The notes beneath the pieces were generated by a model. The model searched no databases. It was not told the DNA's origin and saw nothing but the letters and a program-made list of their open reading frames with translations. Position numbers and translations under genes: made by a program. From Linyphia triangularis (taxonomy: Eukaryota > Arthropoda > Arachnida > Araneae > Linyphiidae), in the NCBI GenBank assembly GCA_963978545.1, contig OZ021727.1, positions 55,936,487 to 56,000,486 on the forward strand: DNA of 64,000 nt. The letters are read 5' to 3'. Numbering within the stretch: position 1 is the first letter of the stretch; the number at the start of each line of letters is the position of its first letter. This document shows, piece by piece, positions 35,733 through 46,609 of the stretch.

Positions 35733-38700
35733 GTAAGTAGATATTTATTAGTATTCAGTGGAGCATTTTCACCTATAAGTCAAGGAGGCATTTTGTTTAT
35801 TTTCACATTAGGTTTCACAATATTCAAGAATTTCTGCGTCGAGGAGGCCCACACAGATGGTTCTCAGCTGTTTCAATTATCCATGTTGGCACATCCGCAA
35901 TGAGAATTTTATTACCTGGCTTAGCCTTGATTTCTCTAAGGTGTTACATTTTATCGATTTTTTGGGGTGATTTCTGTATTACATTTTCTGCTGAAACGTA
36001 ATTTAACTTTTACTTCTTCAGCATTTATGTATCATTCTTTGTGACCTATATAGATTTCGAAACGGTCTGATTATTTCAGGATGCATCGCATAGTGCTAGA
36101 GAGTGACAGTGGAAACTGTTTTGATTTAGTTCCCTGATGTTTGACGTTGTGTCACTTTTCGTTTAGAAAGTGTTGTCGTGGCGATTTTAAAAATAACTTT
36201 CTGTGTTTTTTTTTTTTTCTCATGAGCATTTATCGTATATTGTTTCAACTGCTGATGGTAAAAAATTTTGTTTTTAATATACTAGTATAAACATACTATT
36301 CATAACACTGTGTGTGGAAATTATTTTTTAAAGTATCGAGATGTAAATAAAAATAAAACTATTGGCATTTCATTACATTTTATAAAAATAAGATAAATTA
36401 AATTTTTGGTGCTTTTTTTATGTTCCATTCACTTTAAAAAAATTAAAGTACCTTATTTTGATATTCTGCACACTTCTTTAAGTTGAAATAAAATGTTTAT
36501 ATTTGCATATTTTGTTCCGCATGGTATGTAATCTGTCAGAATGACAAATATTTCCTTTTTGTTGTTTTTGTGCTCACTGTAGAGCTTATCAAAAAACATT
36601 TTGAGGATAAGGTTCCAGTATTGTTTATTTTATTAATTTCTTGTATAAAATATATATTTAACTATATGCTTGGACATCAAACATATTTTCTTTGTTTAGG
36701 GATTTGTATAAGGGATTTTTAAAATCAAGTAGAAGTAATCTCTGATCCTAATACTAGTATATTGTTTATTTAGGCCAGTGTCAAAAATTAAGATTTATCT
36801 TTGCTTTTAATTTTTGTTTTTTGAAATGCTGATTTTAATTTTCTTACTGCCTTTCATTAAACTTTCTCTAAATTTTTTTTTTTAAATTTAAACCAAAAAA
36901 TACTATTCAATAACACTACACCATGAATGAACTAAATGGTAAATAATATAGATTTTTCCACTAAAAGCATCGTTATCTGATAATTTCAGCGAGATATCCA
37001 ATCAAAACTGTACGATGATTGCTGTATATGTATCAAATTCTCTCTAAATTTTTCTATTGAGTAAAATGACCTAATAAGTTTTTTACTTTAGAATAAATAA
37101 TAATTTTGTTTTGGTTAATTTTATTATAAAATATGGGTTGGCAATTTTGAATAAAAAAAATTGTGTGTATTCATCTGCTTTAAAGCAATTTAATTTGGCC
37201 ATAGCAAAAAATGTTCTTGTAAGGTTATGAATTATGATATTTTTATTCATATTTAAATCAGAAATTCCTATTTTTGTCTTAGCACTCTATACTTGTTCAT
37301 CTTTCAAACAGTAAGATAATTGTCCTATTCATGCCCTTATGTATTTCACTACTTTTTCCCTTATAGTATGCTTGGCGATAACTTTTCATCTGTAGGTACT
37401 ATCATTTGATTAACCTGATTATATAAAACCTTTTTCCTTACTTCAAAACACACTTCAAATTAGTTCATTCAGTTTCGCTTTCAAAGTTTTCTAAGAGCAT
37501 TGCAGATGTCTATCAGAAAAGTACCCTAAATTTTATTTGACTTTTGTTGTTACCCCAAACACTTAAAAACTTTTCCAACATCTTTAATCTAACTTTGCCT
37601 GAAAGTTACAATCAATTTATTTATAAGTGAAGTGCTAGATAGTTAATGAATTTGATAAATGCTGTTACAATTTTCAATCGGAAAAAAATTGATTTTTATT
37701 TTATCAGAATCTTTTTTCTTCTTTAATCAAGTGATTCTTGTTGTATTATAATATTATTTTCTGGAAGTTTTTCAGTATAATATAAGTTGCATGCCTCTAT
37801 TTGGAAGAAGTAGGGATTCTTAAAAAAATATATAATTACACGAAGTGTTGTAGATACTATGGCACAATTACGATTCCGGGAAATACTGTGGCGCAATTAA
37901 GATAGGAACTGGGAATAATAAGAATGAAAAATACATGCCATGCGATAGTTGTAAACTCAAAATATATCAGTTAAAATATTATTACTGTTGTTTTTTATAG
38001 TTTTAATAAAAATGTCGCTTTTGTATTGCAAAAAAGATTTATAATCATATTTTCTTTAGTTGCGCTTTGAAGAAGTAAGAATATTTTCTGTGTGCTACTG
38101 ATTATTAGTGTTTCAACAGGCATAAGTGGAATCAGACAGCTACAGAGAAATATGAATAGTGTGTGACTGTTTTAGAAATCAGGATTGTGGTTTTTTTTAT
38201 TGGGTTTTTTTAATCTATATAATGGGCAAGATGTTTTTTTTATGAGAGTCATTCCGCCTAAATTACTCAAACAATTTTTACGATCAAGGTGTCTTTTAAA
38301 AGCGCTTCAACCGTAGATGAGCCATAACATTACAAAAGTGATAAAAATATTTTATTATTGGTTTAATTACAAGTTTTTTTTCAATCAACTGAATGGCAAC
38401 ATCCAACAGGATTTTATTGTTTATGATTTTCAGAGCCTGCTCTTTTTAGTTGTTAATAACTACTCATTTGATTGATTTTAATTAATTTTTATTCTTGCTG
38501 GAAGGTTGAGTGTTGATAAGTTGAATCTAAGATAAATATTTTTGTTTATAAAAAATATATAGTATAAATCCATATAATTTCAAAAATATGATGACTTTTA
38601 CTAAAAAATGTGTGAGGATCTTATAATTTCAGTTGAAATATGTTCATTAAGTACAGTGCACATTTTTAAAAAACTTAGTATTGAACTGAAACTTATACTT

Positions 38701-39870
38701 GCTATTCCTCTGTGTATTGAGTAATAATTGAAATGTTTGAAATGATATTATGGTATTTTTCCATCAACCATTTTTGCCTTACAAAAAATGCTGCCAAGGA
38801 TTCGGCTAAATGGTGAAGTAAAAAACGCTGTGGATCTATACAACACCACTTAATAAATTTGTATTTTAAGGTTACTAATTTGTTGCTTATTTTGCATGCT
38901 TTTCAAGATTTACACCAATAATTTCAAAATTATGTTGACTTTTACTTAAAGATAGTTTGTGCTAATATTATTCTATTTCAGTTCGAAAATGTTCATGAAT
39001 TATACTGCTTACTATTCCACTGTGTATTGGATGAGAATTAAACGGTTTGAAATATTATGGTATTTTCCCTTCAATAATTATTTTTTTTCAACATTTGTTT
39101 GGCTAACTGACTACATTTTGTTAGGATTTCAAAAGTTGACTGGAATAAAGGTACTGTAGTGTTTGGGGGTTGGTGAGCCTCAGCGAGCTTGGATGTTTCC
39201 TCCTACTGTGATTAACCAGTGAATTGTATCCCCCCCCCCCTTATTCATTTGAAAATTAAAAGTTATTTAGAAATTCCACAAGAGCCAGAAATCTCATTTT
39301 CCATTAATAAAGTTTATTTTTAGAAAATGTGTTTAAGCTAATATTTTTTTTTTTTTTTTTTACCTTGCCTTTTCTTAAATTCAGTTTTATTTGGTTGATA
39401 TTTGCTTTATTATAAAAGTATGACAACTAAGAATTGACAAAGAAATTTAAATTCTTCTTCTTTGTGACACCCTCTAAATATACACAAAACCTTTTGATAT
39501 TTTTTTGTAATATTCTATTACTGAAATGTAAGAAATTAATTCACAAACACATTCACTGGTGTTTTGCATTGGTAATACATAAAATGACCAGGCCTCTAAG
39601 ATCCAACTCACTCTGCTTGCGAGTTAATTTCATTGGTAATATTAATTTATTTTAAGTATAGTAATTAAAAAAACATTGGCATGGGTTTTTAAATAAAAAA
39701 ACAATAAATGTCTCAACCCTATCAACTACATTTAACCTCAAATCTTCAAAAACAACTTATTGCAGTATGTGCAGTAACTAAAACAGTTTATTTTTGCTTT
39801 TTTAATCAAATTGCTTAAAAATACAAGTTAATGACTGCCTTGTGTGCTTTACCTCCGTTTCTTTAAAATT
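35733..39870. other. AT-rich putative first-intron sequence
   Basis: No coding exon or bounded repeat was recognised. The block 35830-36140 is less AT-rich than the rest. The direct repeat TACTATGGCACAATTACGAT / TACTGTGGCGCAATTAAGAT occurs near 37857 and 37883. Confidence 0.4.
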
Positions 39871-39885
39871 ACCTTCTTCAATTAG

Positions 39886-40060
39886 GCCGATCGAACGGTA
39901 TAGTGGTTAGCGTGCTAGCTTCTGAACCGCGAGGTTGCGGGTTCGAGTCCCGTGTTAGGCGTGGGTGTTTGTAAATGTATGTTGGCTTGTCTAATGACGA
40001 ATGTTTCGGCGCATTATAGCCCTCGTGTTGCTGACGGCGCCAGATAATCTGAATACAAGA
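39886..40060 (+). mobile_element. tRNA-derived SINE, family A copy 3 (youngest-looking)
   Basis: Full-length 175-bp copy with an intact tRNA-like head (TAGTGGTTAGCG and GGTTCGAGTCCC) and body. The 15-bp target duplication ACCTTCTTCAATTAG (39871-39885, 40061-40075) is perfect, which fixes the family boundaries and indicates recent insertion. Confidence 0.95.
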
Positions 40061-40075
40061 ACCTTCTTCAATTAG

Positions 40076-41376
40076 AAATGTTATAGACTAGCAATAAAAA
40101 AAATTATTTTAATTATTTAAATTGCTAAATTTTCATAATGTTGAGTACAATAGTAAAAGGTATTTGTATATATTCTTTTAAAACAGGATAATTTTGTATT
40201 GTATTAGAAACTGTTAGCAGTTTGAATTAATGAAATTATTGAATTAATGTTTAATTAATGAAAAGGGAATAATTTTCTGCAAGAAGAAATAATAATAAAA
40301 AACAGTTTCCATTGACATCCATTAATAATAGACTTAATTTTGTTTTACTTTCTTTAGACATTTCCATGAATGTTTTGATGGAAAACAAAAAAATATATAA
40401 AATTTTAGAGAAAATTGTACTAATCATCCAAAAGAAGATTCCTTGCTATAAAATTTTGTAAACATATACCTAAAAGTTTGTTTCTGTTAGGTCAATTAAA
40501 ATATTCCATTTCCTATAATCAAAATAAACTCTGTTATTAAGTTTCATACTTTAGCTTTAATTTTTTTTTATTATGAATAAATTAATAAATTTAACTATTA
40601 ATTACAACAGTTTGATTACTAATTGTAACACTTGTTGAATATTTCAACAATTTTTGTTTGGTTTAGAAATTTACAAAAGAAACAATAAAAGCCATGAAAA
40701 ACCCTTATGTTTAAGAAAATTTAAAACTAATTTAAACCAAAACACCTTAGTTTAAAAAAAAAAAATTGACCCTGTCTAAAGAGTACTAAAATAAAATTGA
40801 AAGTATTTTCCTCTCTTCAATATGCCATTATACTTCAATCCAAGAATTTGTTTAGTATTTCTCCAATTTTACTAAATTCAAAATTGTTATCAATTGCCAA
40901 CAATTTTTCTCCTTTGTTTAATTTCTTGAAAGCTAGAAATATTTGCCAACTTTCAAAGAACTTAATTTTTTTTTTTTTTTTTTTACTTTCGTCAAGAAAA
41001 ATATTGCCAATCCACAAACATTTGTAACCAAGTGATATAGTAATGTTTTTTCCCTCTCCTTTGCATTATCTTTGTTGTTTTTCATTTCTGTTATTGATTC
41101 AGTATTGCTTTTCTCTGACCTTGGTACCAGTATTGATTCCTATGAGCTACAGAATAGAAACTAATGATGTTGAATAGTTAGTTTCACAGATTCCAATTGA
41201 AGTTTTTCTTGTGTAATTCTTGGTTACCCCTCCCACCAATAATTATTAAAAATTCGTATGTGTTTTATATTCAGTGTATTTTTTATGTGACACTAGAAGT
41301 ATAATTACAATTTCTTCTAGTAGTAATGTTAAAAAACATGCATTGTCCGAAATGTAATGGCATAATAAAGTGTAAG
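40076..41376. other. AT-rich putative intron sequence
   Basis: No exon or bounded repeat was recognised. A poly-T run lies near 40967-40984. Confidence 0.5.
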
Positions 41377-41465
41377 AAATTCCACTGTGGTGGGTTAATG
41401 TTAATTAGTACCCAATAATACCTTATTTTTTCATCCCATAATTTTGTTTCGTAAATATTTCAATC

Positions 41466-41527
<62 letters not shown>

Positions 41528-41660
41528 GATTGAAATATTTATATATATGATATATATATATATATATATAAAAATGATTGAAATATTTACGAAACAAAAT
41601 TATGGGATGAAAAAATAAGGTATTATTGGGTACTAATTAACATTAACCCACCACAGTGGA

Positions 41661-41740
<80 letters not shown>
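41377..41740. repeat. 288-bp palindrome centred on TA repeats, plus adjoining TA microsatellite
   Basis: The arm starting AAATTCCACTGTGGTGGG at 41377 is repeated as its exact reverse complement ending at 41664, about 95 bp per arm without a visible mismatch. The arms enclose TA tracts and an extra copy of AAAAATGATTGAAATATTTA near 41522. A further TA run extends to about 41740. Such DNA extrudes cruciforms readily and is prone to assembly error. Confidence 0.9.
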
Positions 41741-41744
<4 letters not shown>

Positions 41745-41859
41745 ACAGTTGTATTGATTGAAAAAAGCATATATATTAATAATCTTTTTATTATTTTGAT
41801 TTATAATATTCCTACATACTTTTAAATGATGTCTATTGTAGCTTTTTCTTTTCTTTCAG

Positions 41860-41953
41860 GCAATTGGATGATTCAACCCATATTGTATAGATTTTCTGAA
41901 ACCAAATCATGTTTTGTCTACTTACAGACAAAAATATGTATACAACATCATTG
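41860..41953 (+). other. Possible alternative noncoding 5' exon
   Basis: A strong acceptor (TTTCTTTTCTTTCAG, AG at 41858-41859) and a good donor (TTG|GTATGT, GT at 41954) bracket 94 bases with stops in all + frames. It could be an untranslated exon between 35732 and 46192. It may be a decoy. Confidence 0.2.
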
Positions 41954-42239
41954 GTATGTAACCTTAGTTTAAAAATTGCTTTTTGCTCTAATGTTTCAGA
42001 TTTTCAATATCTACTTAACTTACATCTTACTAATTGTAACCTCCTATCCAAATCAGGTGTCCAAATAGGTATTATTTTCCAATAGATCAAGATACAAATA
42101 TTTAATTCCCAATTTTGTAGTTTCAACAAAATAAATTGAATAGTTTCAGATTCAGCCCGTTAATAATGCTCTTTATTTCCGTCACTAAATATAAATATAG
42201 GTAATTACCTAACCACTTCATTACTTGATTATAATGCAA

Positions 42240-42385
42240 AGGGTGTCTATTAAATTCCAAGACGGTACTCATACAACAAAATCAGTAATAAAAGCAAAAC
42301 TTTTGGCTAAAGTCCTACCTCAAAATAATCACCTCCAGCCTCTTATACTTTGGATTAAGGTTCTGTACAAATTCTAGAAACTTTT
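42240..42385 (-). pseudogene. Mariner/Tc1-type transposase C-terminal relic
   Basis: The minus strand encodes FVQNLNPKYKRLE and, one frame away, GGDYFEVGL, resembling the closing residues of mariner-family transposases (...GDYFE). The frame break and the lack of upstream DDD/DDE domains make it a dead fragment. The end reads GGGTGTCTATTAAATTCC on +, possibly a terminal repeat. Confidence 0.45.
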
Positions 42386-42848
42386 GTGATTGTCCTGAAA
42401 AGATATGTGTTGAAATTTTGCTGATATGTTCTTATATGTGTTAAAATTCATGTCCATATCTTTAAATGAAGATTTGAGTTTGGGTAAAAGTCAAGAAAGT
42501 ACAAATGAGATCAGTGATGATTGTCATATGAAGTTCCATTCTATGATATGATCTAGAATTTTTTCAAAAAACTCTTTACATTAATACCATAATGTTGCCT
42601 TTTTAATTGTAATTGAATTGCAGTAGAAACCAGCGGCCCGTGGTCGAAAATGTTAGTGCAGCCAAAAACATGTGACTTCCCAACATTTTTTAAAGCAAAA
42701 AGACTATAAACACATTTAACCTATTTTTACGGTATTTGAATTTTTGATATTTGAAGCGTGTACAATACCTTAATGAATGCAAATTCTTTAATACTCAAAA
42801 CAAAGTTTTGTTTCAATTTGTATAAAATTATAACATAACATTATAAAA

Positions 42849-43941
42849 CTAGGGGGCTCTGCCCCTTTGGTTCGCGAAGTGAACCATGCTCGCTTTAAAG
42901 TGAGGCATTTAAAACATGCCTTACAAAACATGCTTAGCAAAAAGCCATTTTAGCTAGATAATCAAGAAAATCCGTGAAAAGGGATATTTTGCCATGAAAT
43001 TGAAACGGTGCTTCTTGGCGACTTTTTTAAAATTGACGATTTGGCGCCAAATGTGACATCTCATCGACTTGGTTTTATGGAAACCCTAGTGACTGTTTGG
43101 ATTTGGCAACATGGCATTTTGACGCAATTTTGGATTTGAAGACACATTCTTCTGACATCATTTTTAATTGGCAACTTTTTTTAAAAGTCGCCAAGAGGCA
43201 CCGTACAGTAAATCATAAACTAAATGAATATATTACTAAAAAAGTTTTTTTTATATTTATTTATTCCGTTTTATCCGGAATGCTGCAGTTATTCATTGTT
43301 CTGCGAATTTTCAGCATATAATTCTTAGCATTCTTAATGCAAATTCTGTTCTCAGTTTTTATCAGCATATATCCAGAAAACGTTCGCATAAATATATTGT
43401 GGTTATTTACAGAATCTAAACAAATATAACTTGTTTTAATTATAGAAGAAAGAAAGTTTTGTAGTCGAAATTCTATTATCCACACTCCACAGCATCCGGA
43501 ACATGCTCACGGCGCGATAGCCTTCCAGTTACTTTTGCACCAGTAAAGCTGAAATCAACAAACTAACCGGAACATGCTGCTACAGATAATTTTTCCAAAC
43601 AGTCTATTTCATCCGGAATTCTAATCCAAAAGGAATATACACATCTTACGTCTATTTATTCTTGCATTATCGTAAATATTAAATCAATATGTTTTAAATA
43701 GGCAATAATTCGTATCTGTAATAAGAAAAACAAAATATAGAGAATCCATATTGTCGACTGTTGCTAGATATATTAGTCAAATTTCAAAAGATATATTGGG
43801 ATTGGCTGGATTGCTGAATTTGGAAATTCGTGCATAAAGTACATTTAAAAGATTTGTGATTGAATGTTTGAAGGCATTGCCATTCTGCTCACAGAAATAT
43901 AGCCGAATTTGGGCGGCACGCAAGAGAATTATATATATAGA
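42849..43941 (-). mobile_element. Non-autonomous Helitron (1.1 kb)
   Basis: On the minus strand it starts TCTATATATATAATTCTCTT and ends GGGGC-AGA-GCCCC-CTAG, a hairpin directly followed by CTAG. The neighbours are A (42848 on +) and T (43942), so it sits between A and T without target duplication. TC start, hairpin, CTRR end and AT target are the Helitron criteria. No Rep/helicase frame exists. Inside, inverted repeats at about 43005-43026 and 43183-43204 (ACGGTGC.TCTTGGCGACTTT) match at 21 of 22 bases. Confidence 0.75.
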
Positions 43942-44047
43942 TAAGAACAATTCATCAAATCATTATAGTTTTGATTAATAAAACATTATCCCTCGTTGTG
44001 GCCTCTAAATGTAAGTTCTTGTTTACTTAAAAACAATACTGCTTTAA

Positions 44048-44312
44048 CCCTCTGAGCGTCAAGGGAATGGGCGAAATTATACAGTTGTTTTCCCTGCAAT
44101 AATTTTTAAATTTTATTTCTGATCCAAATATATAATTTTTTTTAATTATTTTTTATTTATTTTGTTTTAAGTAGGTTTTAAACTATCATCCCAATAAAAA
44201 GATTTAAAAAATATTTTATTTTACATTTTATTTATAAATTTACAAAGGTTGTGTATTGCTGAAAAAACTGGGGATCAAATGACGGATATATACGCCCGTG
44301 ACCCTCAGAAGG
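44048..44312. mobile_element. piggyBac-type MITE (265 bp)
   Basis: Flanked by TTAA at 44044-44047 and 44313-44316. The ends read CCCTCTGAGCGTCAAGGG and, inverted, CCTTCTGAGGGTCACGGG, about 15 of 18 matching. No coding capacity. Its ends differ from the 3153 MITE, so it is a second family. Confidence 0.8.
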
Positions 44313-44316
44313 TTAA

Positions 44317-46191
44317 TAAGTAATTGCATGCAGCGTCTATTCAGAGAGCTACCTTTTTGTTTACTCCGCTATATCCAGCACTATTCCAAACATTTAATTC
44401 TGACCATTAAACATGGTCAACAAAACAATTTTTGCAAATACACACGGAAAAAGTTCATACCTTGCTTTTGCTTTTAGGTAGGGTTTAAACAAGGTACCTG
44501 TGCCCGGGTGGGGGATAACCACTTCATTGTAATAAAATAATACCAACACTTTATCATAAAAGCGCTCCACGTTTCAAATTGACATTTGATTTGGAGGGAT
44601 TTTTAGAAACAGTTACTTTCCTTCCTCTTTCAAGCAGAGTCAATCAGGTCATCGAGTTCTCAAGAGCAGCCAAAGTCAGAAAATTGTTGAACTGGCAGCC
44701 TCACTACACATTACGTGGAGAGAAGGCTCTATTGGCTTCCATTTGTTAACATGGCAACGTCACAGCAGAAACGTGTTTCAGGAACACGCAGCTGCTGTTC
44801 GGAAGAAAATCACTTTGATTGGAAGTGTTTTATTTTTTTTCCCCTTCATGATTTGAGTATTGAGGCAAGAAGTTTGCTGTTTATCAGGTTTTTTTTACGC
44901 TTACCATAGGAATTGGGTCTTCATTTTAGAAAATTGTGAAATATATAATTTTAGTATTGAACTAATAATTTAGATACAGCCTGGCTACACTGGCCATAGT
45001 GCATGAGCAGCCACTGGTAGAAACCAGCTTCTTTTCTCCAATAGTTGCCTTCTCACTTGATGGACTCATTTCATCAACCAATTCTAAACTGCTTCATAGC
45101 ACTATTTGTTAGCAGAGTTTCCAGATGGTATTGAATCAGACTTATTTCATAAAAAGACATGAATAACATTTCTCAAACTTTTTAATTTTTGATGCAGAAT
45201 GTGTGCTGTCTTGGAGAGCCTGGTTATTGCCATTTTGCACTCTGTCTCTTATTTATAATGTCAAGATTTATCTCTTGCCATGATTGAATTAATAAACAGA
45301 TTTCTATCAGCTGCATGAACTAATTCTCCACAACTAGCCATTCTGCATTGATACGGTTCAGCCTAAAAAGAGTATATGACAAACATCAAGCAAATCTTTC
45401 TTTTTCCCACATCCCGAGTCGAAATTTTTTTAACTGTATCCTTCTTGATATTTATTTTGTCCACCAGCATCCCGAGAGTTATTCAATGCCCTGCAGTCAC
45501 CAAAGCATAGACATTCTTTTGACTTTATATATGTTTTAATGGTGGTCGGTAAGCCAGTGCGTTTGTCATCTTCAGCACTTTCTTTGCCAAGTCAAGTTCC
45601 CTTCCAAAACCAAAAATCCTATATGAAAGTACAGGAACAGGAGACAAGTGTAATGTTTGATTACATTTCAAATCCTAAATATGAATTCCACCTATTTATC
45701 TCACTTCACAAGATAAATTTTATTTAATAAATTGTAACCGATTGAAAAAATTCGACATTTTGCTGAAATGAAAATTAGAATTTTCAAGTTTAGTTGTAAT
45801 ATATTAAAGAAAATAAAAAAATTCTGAATTTTTAAATTCTGGAATGTCTAAGGGTAAAATAGACTTTCTCTTTCCACTCTTTATAGTTATTTATAGGAAT
45901 TTAAGTTTACTGAATTTATAAAATTTAATCAGAGTGTCTAGCAACAAGGAATATACAGTAACAAAAACAAATTTAAAAACTTACTTTTTGTCTAATGAAT
46001 TCCCTTGAATTGATTTAATTTGAATTTAATGGTTTTCATTTGTATTAATGTGAAAATGACAAGTGACTGTTAATTGTTAAGGAAATTCAAATTCTTTGTG
46101 AATTTGCCATCCAGTAATTGTTCTTTTTATGTTTCTTCCATTTATATAATAATCCGCATCTAGTTTCTCATACACATACTTTTATTTTTAG
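44317..46191. other. Putative intron with a GC-richer unexplained block
   Basis: Sequence between about 44600 and 45530 is less AT-rich. It contains an ATG-initiated stretch near 44750 (ATGGCAACGTCACAGCAG), part of a frame open from 44715 to 44909. It could be an alternative first exon or promoter of the OATP gene, but no convincing donor or homology was found. Confidence 0.3.
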
Positions 46192-46320
46192 TTGAATCCC
46201 AAAGCAAATGTGCCATCTTCTTGACACGTCAAGATATATGCATTGGATGTTTGGCAGAATACTGACGGATATTTTTAGTTGCTACACTTCCTGTAGTCTG
46301 AAGACCAGCACACAGGCATC
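46192..46320 (+). other. 5' untranslated part of the first coding exon
   Basis: An acceptor (TTTTATTTTTAG, AG at 46190-46191) opens an exon in which an in-frame TAG at 46294-46296 precedes the ATG. This supports translation beginning at 46321 and shows the gene has at least one further upstream, untranslated exon. Confidence 0.6.
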
Positions 46321-46609
46321 ATGACGTCTAGCTGCCTCGATCTGACTTTACCGTCATCTTCAACATGCAAAGACGATTTTGTGGCCCAGTGGCGATGCCA
46401 CAGACGAACAAAAAGTGCAGGAAGCAATGCTTCCAGGGACTTGTCACTGTACACTTCCATGGGGTTGTATACACATCATGGTATATTTGCCCCTAAAGAA
46501 ACGAGCACGCTTGAAAAGAACGCTGAGGTTTCGTTCAATTGCAAGTATGACCTTATCAAAATTGCGGAGAAAACTGATAGAGCCGCTCTACACTTGCGTG
46601 ATCAGCAAG
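46321..46609 (+). CDS. OATP coding exon 1
   Basis: Encodes residues 1-96, a polar, serine-rich cytoplasmic N-terminus with no conserved domain. An in-frame stop 27 bases upstream supports this ATG. It ends CAGCAAG|GTAGGA, leaving one base of a split Asp codon. The frame read past the donor into the poly-T is intronic. Confidence 0.85.
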
